Origin: Aeoliella mucimassa
Lineage (GTDB): Bacteria; Planctomycetota; Planctomycetia; Pirellulales; Lacipirellulaceae
NCBI RefSeq assembly: GCF_007748035.1
Contig: NZ_CP036278.1
Location: forward strand, 5,208,001-5,272,000
Direction: 5' to 3'
Length of the DNA: 64,000 nucleotides
The translations under genes and the position numbers were made by a program. This document shows, piece by piece, positions 19,318-27,846 of the stretch (position 1 is its first letter; every line of letters begins with the position of its first letter). The notes beneath the pieces are model-generated. The model ran no database searches. It was not told where the DNA came from and saw nothing but the letters and a program-made list of their open reading frames with translations.

Positions 19318-19665
19318 ATGAAACTAATTTGGGCGGTCATTCAACCCACCAAGCTTGCGAGTGTCGAAAAAGCACTCATTAACATCGGCGTGACCCGCAT
19401 GACCGTGCTCGACGCGATGGGATACGCACGGCAGCGGGGGCACATCGAAACCTACCGCGGCCACGAATACGAAACCAACCTACTGCGTAAAGTGCAGCTC
19501 GAAATTGCCGTGAACGACGACTTCGTCGACCGCACCATCGAGTGCCTGGAAGAACACGCCCGCACCAGCGTGGAAGGCCATATTGGCGACGGCAAGGTGT
19601 TTGTGGTGCCTTTGGAACAGTCCATACAGATTAGCGATGGCCAACGTGGCCCAGGAGCGGTTTAA
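19318..19665 (+). CDS. glnB: PII nitrogen regulatory protein
   Basis: 115 aa. The T-loop region (ARQRGHIETYRGHEYETNLLRKV spans about 37-59) keeps Tyr51, the residue uridylylated in proteobacterial GlnB, and the C-terminal signature IGDGKVFVVPLE is present (about 92-103). PII proteins sense ATP/ADP and 2-oxoglutarate and adjust nitrogen enzymes and transporters. The ATG at 19318 is supported by GGAGGA at 19305-19310; an earlier in-frame ATG at 19282 has no such site. No amtB or glnA is in the window, so the partner is unknown. The next gene starts 5 bases after its stop. Confidence 0.93.
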   Translation: MKLIWAVIQPTKLASVEKALINIGVTRMTVLDAMGYARQRGHIETYRGHEYETNLLRKVQLEIAVNDDFVDRTIECLEEHARTSVEGHIGDGKVFVVPLEQSIQISDGQRGPGAV

Positions 19666-19670
19666 CCCCG

Positions 19671-20024
19671 ATGATTCTTGCTGTTACTAACGACCTGATC
19701 ACTGCTACGCCGATCGAGCGAGCCTCGCAGCAAAATGGCGAGCGGTGTCTGGTTGTCGCCCCCGAAAACCTCTCCGACGTGGAAGACTTGCCGATTCGGC
19801 TGGTAATTCTCGATCTGTTGACCATCGACGACGTGACCAGCTTCGTCGAGAGTGTCCATAATGCGTTTGGCAGCGACACCCCAGTGATCGCTTTTGGCCC
19901 GCACGTGGACGCCGAGCTGCTATCAAAGGCGCAAGCGGCTGGCTGCACGCAGGTGCTCTCCCGCGGGCAGTTCCACCGCGACTTGCGGGTGTTGATCGCC
20001 GACGCGGTAGCGGCCCATCGCTAG
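19671..20024 (+). CDS. small receiver-like protein coupled to PII
   Basis: 117 aa. The pattern of strands and a central acidic residue (LVILDLLTIDD) resemble a stand-alone CheY-like fold, followed by TPVIAFGPHVD and QVLSRGQF; the usual receiver lysine before proline is absent and the N-terminal acidic pair is not clear. It is therefore probably a degenerate, non-phosphorylated receiver. It starts 5 bases after the PII stop codon and surely shares the transcript, so a role in nitrogen signalling or in binding PII is a reasonable inference, but no more. Confidence 0.65.
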   Translation: MILAVTNDLITATPIERASQQNGERCLVVAPENLSDVEDLPIRLVILDLLTIDDVTSFVESVHNAFGSDTPVIAFGPHVDAELLSKAQAAGCTQVLSRGQFHRDLRVLIADAVAAHR

Positions 20025-20096
20025 CCGGAGGAAGGCTCGCCCCCCTGCCCTGCTGTGCTGCAGGTCGCGTTATGCAAGCGGTTGCGTCTCAGTTGC

Positions 20097-21191
20097 CTAA
20101 GCCGCATCGGCCTGATTGCCGACGATCTCGGGAACGCCGGTCTCGCCTGGCTGGAGCGTGGGAATCGTCCCACGGAACTCTGCGGGATCGATATAGACTT
20201 CGTCGGTCGGCATGCAGTCCACATCGCGTCGACGAAGCAAATACAGCCCAGCCGAGGTCGTCCAGAAGAGCGACGTCAGGTAAACGGTCACGACCGAGCC
20301 GACCAGCCCCATCCACCAACTGGTGGTTTCGGCCGCCCAGGTGCTTGGTGTTTCTCCGGCGGTAGCTTCGCCCACTGCGACGACCGTGGTCGCCAGTAGC
20401 TGGCTCACCGCAGCAGCCGAGGTGCCAAGCACCAGCATCGCCGCCAGGTAGCCGACCAGTCGCAAGGGTTTCTGAAATACGTATGCATAAACGCGACTCA
20501 CCGCGTCGAACGAGTCGCTCTGATCAGCCGCCGCGGCCATCACCATGATCGGCCAGCCCAGCAGAGCCCCGAACGCGTAAACCGTAGCGACCATCGCAAC
20601 GACCAGCACCAGCGGCCACAGCACGGCTGCCACCGGGGCGAGCCAAGTGACTTGCATGGCGAGTTTCGCAGCACCGAGCGGCAAAGCAACAATCGCCAGG
20701 CCGACGAGCATCACGACCGGGCCGCCGAGGAAATGCGACTTGTGGCTCCAGACGTAGCGGAGCGAAGCGACCAGATTCGGTTCTTCATGGCGAGTCAAAT
20801 GCAGTACCGACAGGCGGGCGATTGCCCCGCCGACCAGGCCCCACACGAGCACCCGCACTAGGCAACGTACCGCACTAGCGAGCAGGTGCTCGCCGCGTAC
20901 GAGTTGCACAAATGGGTCGACGAATCCCAGCCAGATGCCTTGCAGCTGGCCCCAGCAAGCGGCCCACCAACCAGCAACGCCTGTCGCTTCGAGCGGCACA
21001 ACACCGGCGGATTGGTCCACGAGCAAGCGATCAGCGGCCCAGATGGCCAGCACTCCCACCACAGCCAGCAGCATCACCCGCCCACGCATGGCCAATGCCA
21101 GCGGTTTGGTCAGCAAGTGAAGGGTGTCTTGAAGTTCAAAGCGATTCGTGGGATTCAGCTTGGCCTGCATCGTGCGGCTCCTCCGCGTCAT
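20097..21191 (-). CDS. multi-pass membrane protein of unknown function
   Basis: 364 aa with about six hydrophobic segments (first at about 39-55, LLAVVGVLAIWAADRLL; others around 95-125, 150-175, 185-215, 245-270, 290-320) and a hydrophilic C-terminal tail of about 45 residues (DVDCMPTDEVYIDP). I recognise no transport or catalytic motif. An ATG 7 codons in (MQAKLN) is an alternative start. It lies 87 bases downstream of yacG on the same strand and could be the last gene of the chaperone cluster; the convergent PII operon ends 72 bases away. Confidence 0.75.
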   Translation of the reverse strand: MTRRSRTMQAKLNPTNRFELQDTLHLLTKPLALAMRGRVMLLAVVGVLAIWAADRLLVDQSAGVVPLEATGVAGWWAACWGQLQGIWLGFVDPFVQLVRGEHLLASAVRCLVRVLVWGLVGGAIARLSVLHLTRHEEPNLVASLRYVWSHKSHFLGGPVVMLVGLAIVALPLGAAKLAMQVTWLAPVAAVLWPLVLVVAMVATVYAFGALLGWPIMVMAAAADQSDSFDAVSRVYAYVFQKPLRLVGYLAAMLVLGTSAAAVSQLLATTVVAVGEATAGETPSTWAAETTSWWMGLVGSVVTVYLTSLFWTTSAGLYLLRRRDVDCMPTDEVYIDPAEFRGTIPTLQPGETGVPEIVGNQADAA

Positions 21192-21278
21192 CAGAAGTCG
21201 GCGTCATGCCTAAGACGGAACGAATCGCGATTATAAACCGCGCTGGCCAGTCCGCCTACCTTGAATCGGTGCTAGCAC

Positions 21279-21446
21279 TTACAGCATTTCGGGCGTTTCG
21301 TCAGCATCGGGATCCGGAATCGACGGCAGCCCGTGACCTTCCCCGAACCAGCGGTTCAAGTCGACTAGACGACATCGCTCGCTGCAGAATGGCAACGAGT
21401 CGGAATCGTTCGGGTCGAACTCTTTTTTGCAGGTAGGGCAGACCAA
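21279..21446 (-). CDS. yacG: YacG-like zinc-binding DNA gyrase inhibitor
   Basis: 55 aa, found by reading the frame downstream of fmdB. It has the YacG four-cysteine site CPTC at residues 3-6 and CSERC at about 21-25, then RLVDLNRWFGEGHGLP, the family hallmark, and an acidic tail. In E. coli YacG binds GyrB and inhibits gyrase. I place the start at the TTG at 21446: AAGGA, eight bases upstream, lies inside the last codons of fmdB. There is no ATG in frame before the motif. Four bases separate it from the fmdB stop, so the two are probably translationally coupled. Confidence 0.85.
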   Translation of the reverse strand: MVCPTCKKEFDPNDSDSLPFCSERCRLVDLNRWFGEGHGLPSIPDPDADETPEML

Positions 21447-21450
21447 CAGC

Positions 21451-21747
21451 TTAATCCTTCTTCGAACTCTTCTTTTTGGTCGAGCTATCCGACTTCGCCT
21501 TGGTTTCCGATTTGGTGCTCGACTCCGACTTTTTGTCGTTCGCGGCGGCCTTTTTGTAGGAGTCGCTGCGGTAGTCGGTTTCGTAAAACCCCGAACCCTT
21601 GAACATCACCGCAGCTCCGGTGCCGAACAACCGGCGGAGCTTCAACTTGCCGCACTCCGGGCACTTGCGTTTGACCGGCTCGGAGATCGACTGGAACAGC
21701 TCGAACTCATGATCGCACGCATCACACTGATAGTCGTAGGTAGGCAT
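21451..21747 (-). CDS. FmdB-family zinc ribbon protein
   Basis: 98 aa. The N-terminus MPTYDYQCDACDHEFE with CPECG 20 residues later forms the FmdB-type zinc ribbon (CX2C...CX2C). The C-terminal 35 residues are a Lys/Ser-rich tail (KSESSTKSETKAKS and so on) likely to be disordered. Family function is unclear; it was first noted as a putative regulator of formamidase genes. It sits between grpE and yacG, 93 bases after grpE. Confidence 0.88.
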   Translation of the reverse strand: MPTYDYQCDACDHEFELFQSISEPVKRKCPECGKLKLRRLFGTGAAVMFKGSGFYETDYRSDSYKKAAANDKKSESSTKSETKAKSDSSTKKKSSKKD

Positions 21748-21840
21748 CTTTCACTTCTCACCAACCAGAATAAATATCGCGCAGAGTCGCTGAGACGACT
21801 CACGGAACTCAAACGTCTCTACGAGACACTCCAATTGTCG

Positions 21841-22416
21841 CTAAGCGGTGGCCTCGTCGCCAGCCGAATCGTTCTCGGCAATGTTGCCAATCTCGCCAGG
21901 ACCCGCGGAAACAATCACCTGAGCGGCCCGCACCACGCGGTCGTGCAACTGATAGCCCGCTTGCGTGACCATCATGATCACCCCAGCAGGCACTTCGGGC
22001 GAAGGCTGCTGCAGGATGGCCTGGTGGTAATCGGGATCAAACACTTCGCCTTCGGCGGCAATCTGCTTGCAGTTGTGCTGATCGAGGGCGGTCAGCAGCT
22101 GCTGGCGGACCAGTTTAAAACCTTCGAGCAGGCTGGCCACTTCGGCTCCTTCGCCGGCGGCTTCGATCGCCCGATCCACGTTGTCGAGCACCGGCAGAAT
22201 ATCGCGCATCAATTCGATACCAGCGTACTTGCGAGCATCGGCCAGTTCCCGCGCCTGGCGAGCACGCAGGTTCTGGAGTTCGGCCTGCAAACGTAGCGAA
22301 CGATCCTTCTCGGTAGCCAATTCGGCCTCGAGTTCTTCGGTATCGACTTCGGGCTGGTTTTCCAACTCCTGCGATTCGTCCATCGCTTCGTCAACCAGTT
22401 CTTCTTCGTTGGCCAT
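21841..22416 (-). CDS. grpE: GrpE, nucleotide exchange factor of DnaK
   Basis: 191 aa. Acidic N-terminus, long coiled coil (about 25-75, EELEAELATEKDRSLRLQAE), then the GrpE core with RDILPVLDNVDRAIEAA, FDPDYHQAI and the signature GYQLHDRVVRAAQVIVS. It releases ADP from DnaK and works with DnaJ, whose gene ends 6 bases upstream. No dnaK is in the window, so the DnaK partner must be encoded elsewhere. Confidence 0.95.
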   Translation of the reverse strand: MANEEELVDEAMDESQELENQPEVDTEELEAELATEKDRSLRLQAELQNLRARQARELADARKYAGIELMRDILPVLDNVDRAIEAAGEGAEVASLLEGFKLVRQQLLTALDQHNCKQIAAEGEVFDPDYHQAILQQPSPEVPAGVIMMVTQAGYQLHDRVVRAAQVIVSAGPGEIGNIAENDSAGDEATA

Positions 22417-22422
22417 CTTCGC

Positions 22423-23559
22423 TTATGCCTCCTCGCCATCAGAATCGTTGGCGGTAAAGTAATCAGTCAATTGTTTGAAAAACGACTTCCGCTGCGGAGC
22501 CACGTTCGTGTGTTCCAGTTCAGCCAGCTCGCGTAGCAGTTTGTCTTCGTCTTTGGATAGTTTGGTCGGTACTTCGATGCTCACCTGCACCAGCAGATCG
22601 CCGACGCTGTGCGACCGCGGGTCGGGCATGCCTCGGCCGCTCATGCGAAACACCTCGCCCGACTGGGTGCCGGCCGGTACTTTTACTTCGCCCCGCCCGG
22701 CGAGGGTCGGCACCTCGAGCGTGCAACCGAGCGCTGCTTGGGGATAGGTAATCGGCACGCGGCAAATCAGGTGAGGGCCTTGTCGCTCGAACAGCGGGTG
22801 GCTCAGCACCGAAATAAAACAGTAGCAATCACCGGGAGGTCCGCCGTTGGGGCTTGGCTCTCCTTCGCCGGTGATTCGGACCCGCATGCCATCGTCGACA
22901 CCAGCGGGGATTTTGACCTCGATCGCCACGGTGCGGAGTCGCTGCCCTTTGCCGCGACAGGTGCGGCAAGGGTCCTTCACCTTCGAGCCTTCGCCGCCGC
23001 AGGCGGGGCACGTGGTTTGTACGCGGACGATGCCAGCCGATTGAATCACCCGACCGTGGCCGCCGCAGTAGCTGCAGACCTCGCGGGCGCTGCCAGCGGT
23101 GGCTCCGGTGCCGTTGCAATCGTCGCAGTTTTCGTGTCGTTGAAACTCGACTTCTTTGGTGCAACCCTCGGCTGCTTCGTGCAGGGTGAGCGTTACGTCG
23201 CAGCGAACATCGCGTCCCGCGCGGGCGCGTCGCCCTCCTCCGCCGCCACCGAAGATGTCGCCAAAGATGTCGCCGAACGCGCTGAAGATGTCGCCGACGT
23301 CGTGGAAATGACCTCCACCACCCCCAGCACCATTCACGCCTGCGTGGCCGTACTGGTCGTAGCGCGCACGCTTCTGCGAATCGTGCAGTACCTCGAAGGC
23401 TTCACTGCACTCTTTGAAGCGTTCAATCGCTTCCTCGTCGCCGGGGTTCTTATCGGGATGGTACTTGATTGCCAGCTTGCGATAAGCGGTGGCAATGTCA
23501 CCCTCCGACGCAGAACGCTCGACGCCGAGAACTTCGTAATAACAACGTTGTGTAGGCAT
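22423..23559 (-). CDS. dnaJ: DnaJ co-chaperone
   Basis: 378 aa, full length. J domain at residues 1-70 with the HPD motif (YHPDKNPG), Gly-rich linker ([14 protein letters not shown] ... [10 protein letters not shown]), four CXXCXGXG zinc motifs ([24 protein letters not shown] and the variant CRTCRGKG) and two C-terminal substrate-binding domains. It stimulates the DnaK ATPase and delivers substrates. It lies 134 bases after groEL1 and 6 bases before grpE. Confidence 0.97.
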   Translation of the reverse strand: MPTQRCYYEVLGVERSASEGDIATAYRKLAIKYHPDKNPGDEEAIERFKECSEAFEVLHDSQKRARYDQYGHAGVNGAGGGGGHFHDVGDIFSAFGDIFGDIFGGGGGGRRARAGRDVRCDVTLTLHEAAEGCTKEVEFQRHENCDDCNGTGATAGSAREVCSYCGGHGRVIQSAGIVRVQTTCPACGGEGSKVKDPCRTCRGKGQRLRTVAIEVKIPAGVDDGMRVRITGEGEPSPNGGPPGDCYCFISVLSHPLFERQGPHLICRVPITYPQAALGCTLEVPTLAGRGEVKVPAGTQSGEVFRMSGRGMPDPRSHSVGDLLVQVSIEVPTKLSKDEDKLLRELAELEHTNVAPQRKSFFKQLTDYFTANDSDGEEA

Positions 23560-23693
23560 GAATAGCTATTGGCTTTGGGCTGTAAGCTATAGGCTAGCGA
23601 CTCATTCAAACCGCCAGTCTGTCTCAAAACACCGGGCCACTCGCGAACATGCACGAGTGGCCCGATGCAAGCGTTTTTCTCACTCAGCGACCA

Positions 23694-25313
23694 CTAGCGA
23701 ATCGAACCAACGACAGCCTTCTTGTCGTCGTCCTTCGAATCGTAGTTGGTCACGAGAGCCTCGGTGGTGAGGATCAGACCAGCAATGCTGGAAGCGTTCG
23801 TCAGCGCGGTCTTCACAACCTTGGCTGGGTCGATAACACCTGCCTTGAGCATGTCGACGTACTCACCAGCGTTGGCGTCGTAACCTTGGTTGAACGGCTT
23901 CTGCGAGACTTCGTCGGCTACGACGCTACCGGCCAGACCACCGTTGTCGGCAATCTGACGCAGCGGAGCATCCAACACGCCGAGCACGATGGAAACGCCG
24001 ATTTTCTCGTCGCCCTTGGCACCGCTACGAGCAGCTTCTACCGCTTCGCGACACCGCAGCAACGCCACACCACCACCAGGCAGAATGCCTTCTTCCACCG
24101 CTGCACGAGTTGCGTGCAGCGCGTCTTCGACGCGAGCCTTCTTTTGCTTCATGTCGGCTTCGCTGTTGGCACCCACCGACACGATGGCAACGCCACCGGT
24201 GAGCTTGGCCAGACGCTCTTGCAGCTTTTCGCGATCGTAGTCGCTGGTGCTGTTCTCGATGCTCTTGCGGATCTGATCGATTCGCTTTTGCACGTCGGAG
24301 GTCGCCCCACCACCTTGCACGATGGTGGTCGAGTCCTTGTTGATGGTGATCTTCTTGGCCCGGCCGAGCTCTTCGAGCGTGACAGCCTCGAGCTTCTTGC
24401 CAAGGTCTTCGGAGATCAGGGTGCCGCCGGTTAGGGTGGCAATATCGCCGAGCATCGCCTTACGACGATCGCCGAATCCAGGAGCCTTTACCGCGGCAAC
24501 GTTCAGGATGCCACGCAGCTTGTTCACCACCAACGCGGCCAAGGCTTCGCCTTCCACGTCTTCGGCGATGATCACGAGGGCTTTGCCCTTCTGGCTCACC
24601 TGCTCGAGAATCGGCAGCAACTCACGAAGATTGCTGACCTTCTTCTCGTGAATCAGGATGTAAGCGTCTTCCAGAGCACATTCCATGGTGGAAGGCTCGT
24701 TGATGAAGTAAGGCGACAGGTAACCCTTGTCGAACTGCATACCTTCGACGAACTCGAGGGTGGTTTCAGTCGACTTGCCTTCTTCCACGGTGATGACGCC
24801 GTCTTTGCCAACCTTTTCCATCGCGTCGGCCAACAGGTCGCCGATCACGCGGTCGTTGTTCGCACTGATGGCACCCACCTGGGCGATTTCCTCTTTGCTC
24901 GAAACCTTCTTGCTCTTCGAGTCGAGGAACTCGCAAGCAGCAGCGACACCCTTTTCGATGCCACGACGCACGGCGGTTGGATTGCTACCAGCAACGATGT
25001 TGCGGGCACCTTCCTTCAGGATGGCGCGGGCTAGCACCGTAGCGGTGGTGGTACCGTCGCCAGCGAGCGAGGAGGTTTTGTCGGCCACTTCGTGCACGAG
25101 CTTGGCGCCCATGTTTTCGAAGGGGTCTTCGAGTTCCACTTCCTTGCTGACGGTGACGCCGTCTTTGGTCACGGTAGGACCGCCGAACGACTTGTTGATG
25201 ATAACGTTACGACCGGTGGGGCCCATGGTTACAGCCACGGCATCGGCCAGTTTGTCGACACCCTTGAGCATCTTGGCTCGTGCGGCATCGTCGAACATGA
25301 GTTGTTTAGCCAC
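23694..25313 (-). CDS. groEL: GroEL chaperonin, paralogue 1
   Basis: 539 aa. Conserved ATP-site segments are present ([22 protein letters not shown] written here as [13 protein letters not shown], and [13 protein letters not shown]). The C-terminus ends in a charged tail ([14 protein letters not shown]) with no Gly-Gly-Met repeats, unlike paralogue 2. It follows groES by 88 bases. Together with GroES it should form the folding chamber; the absence of the GGM tail, which lines the cavity floor in E. coli, suggests it is functionally distinct from paralogue 2. Confidence 0.96.
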   Translation of the reverse strand: MAKQLMFDDAARAKMLKGVDKLADAVAVTMGPTGRNVIINKSFGGPTVTKDGVTVSKEVELEDPFENMGAKLVHEVADKTSSLAGDGTTTATVLARAILKEGARNIVAGSNPTAVRRGIEKGVAAACEFLDSKSKKVSSKEEIAQVGAISANNDRVIGDLLADAMEKVGKDGVITVEEGKSTETTLEFVEGMQFDKGYLSPYFINEPSTMECALEDAYILIHEKKVSNLRELLPILEQVSQKGKALVIIAEDVEGEALAALVVNKLRGILNVAAVKAPGFGDRRKAMLGDIATLTGGTLISEDLGKKLEAVTLEELGRAKKITINKDSTTIVQGGGATSDVQKRIDQIRKSIENSTSDYDREKLQERLAKLTGGVAIVSVGANSEADMKQKKARVEDALHATRAAVEEGILPGGGVALLRCREAVEAARSGAKGDEKIGVSIVLGVLDAPLRQIADNGGLAGSVVADEVSQKPFNQGYDANAGEYVDMLKAGVIDPAKVVKTALTNASSIAGLILTTEALVTNYDSKDDDKKAVVGSIR

Positions 25314-25401
25314 GATTGAGTCCTTTGCAGGTTTAAATTCGGTGAGTTGTGCGGAACGTTACAGGTTACAGACGCAAGTGGTGCGTCGGGCGGGTTTGCC
25401 C

Positions 25402-25701
25402 CTAGGCGGTAACCTTGGCGAGGATGTCGCTCTCACGCAGGATCTTGTATTCCTGGCCGTTTACTTCGACTTCCGATCCGCCGTACTTGCCGTAAATCAC
25501 TTCGTCGCCAACGGCCACGGAGAGCTCACCACGGTTGCCGCTGTCCATGAGCTTGCCAACGCCGACAGCTACGACTTTGCCACGCTGCGGCTTTTCGCGA
25601 GCGGCATCCGGCAGCACGATACCGCCAGCGGTCATCTCTTCGGCTTCCATGGGTTGCACCACCACACGATCGTCCAGGGGACGCAGATTGATCTTTGCCA
25701 T
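25402..25701 (-). CDS. groES: GroES co-chaperonin
   Basis: 99 aa. N-terminal [14 protein letters not shown], mobile loop around residues 18-33 ([14 protein letters not shown], with the hydrophobic IVLP tripeptide that docks on GroEL), and the C-terminal strand [13 protein letters not shown]. It stands between two GroEL genes and is the only GroES in the window, so it may serve both. Confidence 0.97.
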   Translation of the reverse strand: MAKINLRPLDDRVVVQPMEAEEMTAGGIVLPDAAREKPQRGKVVAVGVGKLMDSGNRGELSVAVGDEVIYGKYGGSEVEVNGQEYKILRESDILAKVTA

Positions 25702-25782
25702 GATTTGTATTTCCAGATTGGTTTATATGTTGTTTGTATTTGTAAGGTCGAAAGGATCGCAGTTAGGTAGCCAGCGGCTGGC

Positions 25783-27483
25783 TTACATCATGCCGGGCAT
25801 GCCACCCATGCCGCCCATGCCACCCATGCCACCCATGCCGGGCATTCCTCCCATGCCACCCATACCGTGATCATGGTGATCGTGTCCGCCTTCTTCCTCT
25901 TCCGAAGGAATCTCGGTCACGAGCGAATCGGTGGTGAGCAGCAGCGAAGCGACGCTGGCTGCATTTTGCAGAGCGGTGCGAACCACGCGAGCGGGGTCGA
26001 TCACGCCAGCAGCGACCAGATCGGTGTACTCGTCCTTATCGGCGTTATACCCTTCGGTCTTACCCTTCAGGCGACGCACGCGGTTGACGACCACGGCGCC
26101 GTCGACACCGGCGTTCTCGGCAATGTAACGCAGCGGGTATTCGAGCACGGCCTTCACGATGGCAACACCGAGTTGCTCGTCGCCTTCGAGCTTGAGCTTG
26201 TCGAGGGCCTTCTCGCTACGCAGCAAAGCAACACCGCCACCGGGGACAATGCCTTCCTGCAGCGCGGCGTGCGTAGCAGCACGAGCGTCGTCGAACAGCG
26301 CCTTGCGCTCTTTCATTTCGCTTTCGGTCGCAGCACCACACTTGATTTCGGCCACACCGCCGGCCAGCTTGGCCAGACGCTCTTGCAGCTTCTCGCGATC
26401 GTAATCGCTGTCGGTGGTGTTGATTTCGTTGCGGATCTGATCGGCACGGCCAGCAATGGCGTCCTTCTTGCCAGCACCACCGACGATGGTGGTGTTGTCG
26501 CCAGTGATGATCACCTTCTTGGCCTTACCAAGATCGGTGACCTGCACCGCGTCGAGCTTGATACCGAGGTCCTTGAAGATGGCGTTCGCACCAGTCAACG
26601 TGGCAATGTCGCCAAGCATGGCCTTGCGGCGATCGCCGTAGCCAGGAGCTTTGACCGCACAAACGTTGACGATACCCCGCATCTTGTTCACCACCAACGT
26701 GGCCAAGGCTTCGCCATCCACGTCTTCGGCGATGATCAACAACGGCTTGCCCGCCTTCGAAATGGCTTCGAGCAACGGCACCATGTTCTTGGCGTTCGAA
26801 ATCTTCTCTTCGAACACCAGGATGTGGCAGTTATCGAGCTCCGCCGACATCTCGTCTTCGTTCGTCACGAAGTGAGGCGACAGATAACCGCGATCGAACT
26901 GCATGCCTTCGACCACTTCGACGGTGGTCTCGTTGCCGCGACCTTCGTCGACGGTGATCACACCGTTCTTGCCAACCTTGCTGAACGCGTCGGCCAGCAC
27001 CGAACCGATCGTGGGATCGTTGTTACCAGCGATCGTGGCGATTTGCTGCAGACGCTTCTTGTCTTTCACGTCGATGGGGTCGGCCATCTTGGCAATCGAG
27101 TCTTGAACCGCTTCGACCGCCTTGGCAATGCCGCGGCTCAGGGCCATGGCGTCGGCACCAGCGGCAATCATCTTCAGACCTTCGCGGAAGATGCCTTCGG
27201 CCAGCACGGTCGCGGTGGTGGTTCCGTCGCCAGCGACGTCGTTGGTCTTGCTGGCGGCTTCCTTCACCAATTGGGCACCGAGGTTTTCGTAGGGATCATC
27301 GAGTTCGATGTCCTCGGCAACGGTCACGCCGTCTTTGGTCACCTTGGGCGAACCCCAGCCCTTGTCGAGCACCGCGTTGCGGCCGCGTGGACCAAGCGTG
27401 CTACGGACGGCTCGAGCCAGCTTCGCGACACCCTCAGCGAGGGGACGGCGGGCTTCGTCGTCAAATACCATTTGTTTAGCCAC
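25783..27483 (-). CDS. groEL: GroEL chaperonin, paralogue 2, with His- and GGM-rich tail
   Basis: 566 aa from a GTG at 27483 preceded by AAGGAG (27493-27498). ATP-site segments are conserved ([41 protein letters not shown]). The tail contains GGHDHHDHG and then seven or so GGM/GMG units ending in MPGMM. The extended frame beginning at 27684 would add 67 residues without chaperonin character. As first gene of the cluster it is directly behind the sigma-54-type promoter at 27662. Confidence 0.95.
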   Translation of the reverse strand: MAKQMVFDDEARRPLAEGVAKLARAVRSTLGPRGRNAVLDKGWGSPKVTKDGVTVAEDIELDDPYENLGAQLVKEAASKTNDVAGDGTTTATVLAEGIFREGLKMIAAGADAMALSRGIAKAVEAVQDSIAKMADPIDVKDKKRLQQIATIAGNNDPTIGSVLADAFSKVGKNGVITVDEGRGNETTVEVVEGMQFDRGYLSPHFVTNEDEMSAELDNCHILVFEEKISNAKNMVPLLEAISKAGKPLLIIAEDVDGEALATLVVNKMRGIVNVCAVKAPGYGDRRKAMLGDIATLTGANAIFKDLGIKLDAVQVTDLGKAKKVIITGDNTTIVGGAGKKDAIAGRADQIRNEINTTDSDYDREKLQERLAKLAGGVAEIKCGAATESEMKERKALFDDARAATHAALQEGIVPGGGVALLRSEKALDKLKLEGDEQLGVAIVKAVLEYPLRYIAENAGVDGAVVVNRVRRLKGKTEGYNADKDEYTDLVAAGVIDPARVVRTALQNAASVASLLLTTDSLVTEIPSEEEEGGHDHHDHGMGGMGGMPGMGGMGGMGGMGGMPGMM

Positions 27484-27661
27484 TGTCGAAACTCCTTTGT
27501 TTGCAGTTGTCGGTAGACAGTTGTAAGTCGTGTTTGGGTCGGTGGTTTGCGGCCGCCCCCCACCTGAGGGAGGTCGCTGCCGCGCTCTATCGCACTGAAC
27601 CAGCGGGCAAAAATGCCGCTGGAATGATTTGGCAGACCGTAGGCCTAGTGTCCCCCATGTA

Positions 27662-27678
27662 TGCAAGCAGCGTGCCAG
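27662..27678 (-). promoter_or_regulatory. sigma-54 (-24/-12) promoter of the chaperone cluster
   Basis: On the minus strand the bases read CTGGCACGCTGCTTGCA: TGGCACG, four bases, TTGCA, a full match to the consensus of the RpoN promoter including the GG/GC spacing. Transcription would start near 27652, about 170 nt before the groEL2 GTG. Upstream lie several TGCCA/TGGCA sites, including a 13-bp palindrome at 27751-27763, in the position expected for enhancer-binding protein sites. Confidence 0.7.
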
Positions 27679-27750
27679 AGCCAAGAAACGCGATAGATGC
27701 CGAGAAATAGCCCGATTCCAGCCACCCCGCCCTGAGCTGGCGAGTTACGA

Positions 27751-27827
27751 ATGCCAATTTGGCAGAAGCCAATCCTCACAGTTTGCCACCGACTGCCATG
27801 GTTCTGACAACTCTGGCAGTCTGGCAG
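27751..27827. promoter_or_regulatory. cluster of TGCCA/TGGCA sites, possible activator sites
   Basis: A perfect palindrome TGCCAATTTGGCA (27751-27763, about 105 bases before the predicted sigma-54 start) and further half-sites at 27784, 27793 and, as a tandem TCTGGCAG pair, 27812-27827. Spacing and distance suit binding of a sigma-54 activator. No activator gene is in the window. Confidence 0.4.
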
Positions 27828-27846
27828 GTGGGACCTCGGGCTGCAG

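Noticed and set aside
25783-27684. 633-residue form of GroEL paralogue 2
   Set aside because: The first 67 residues have no chaperonin character; a GTG with AAGGAG at 27483 gives the normal N-terminus.
27484-27846. CIRCE/HrcA operator upstream of groEL2
   Set aside because: No TTAGCACTC-N9-GAGTGCTAA or close variant was found here or before groES and groEL1.
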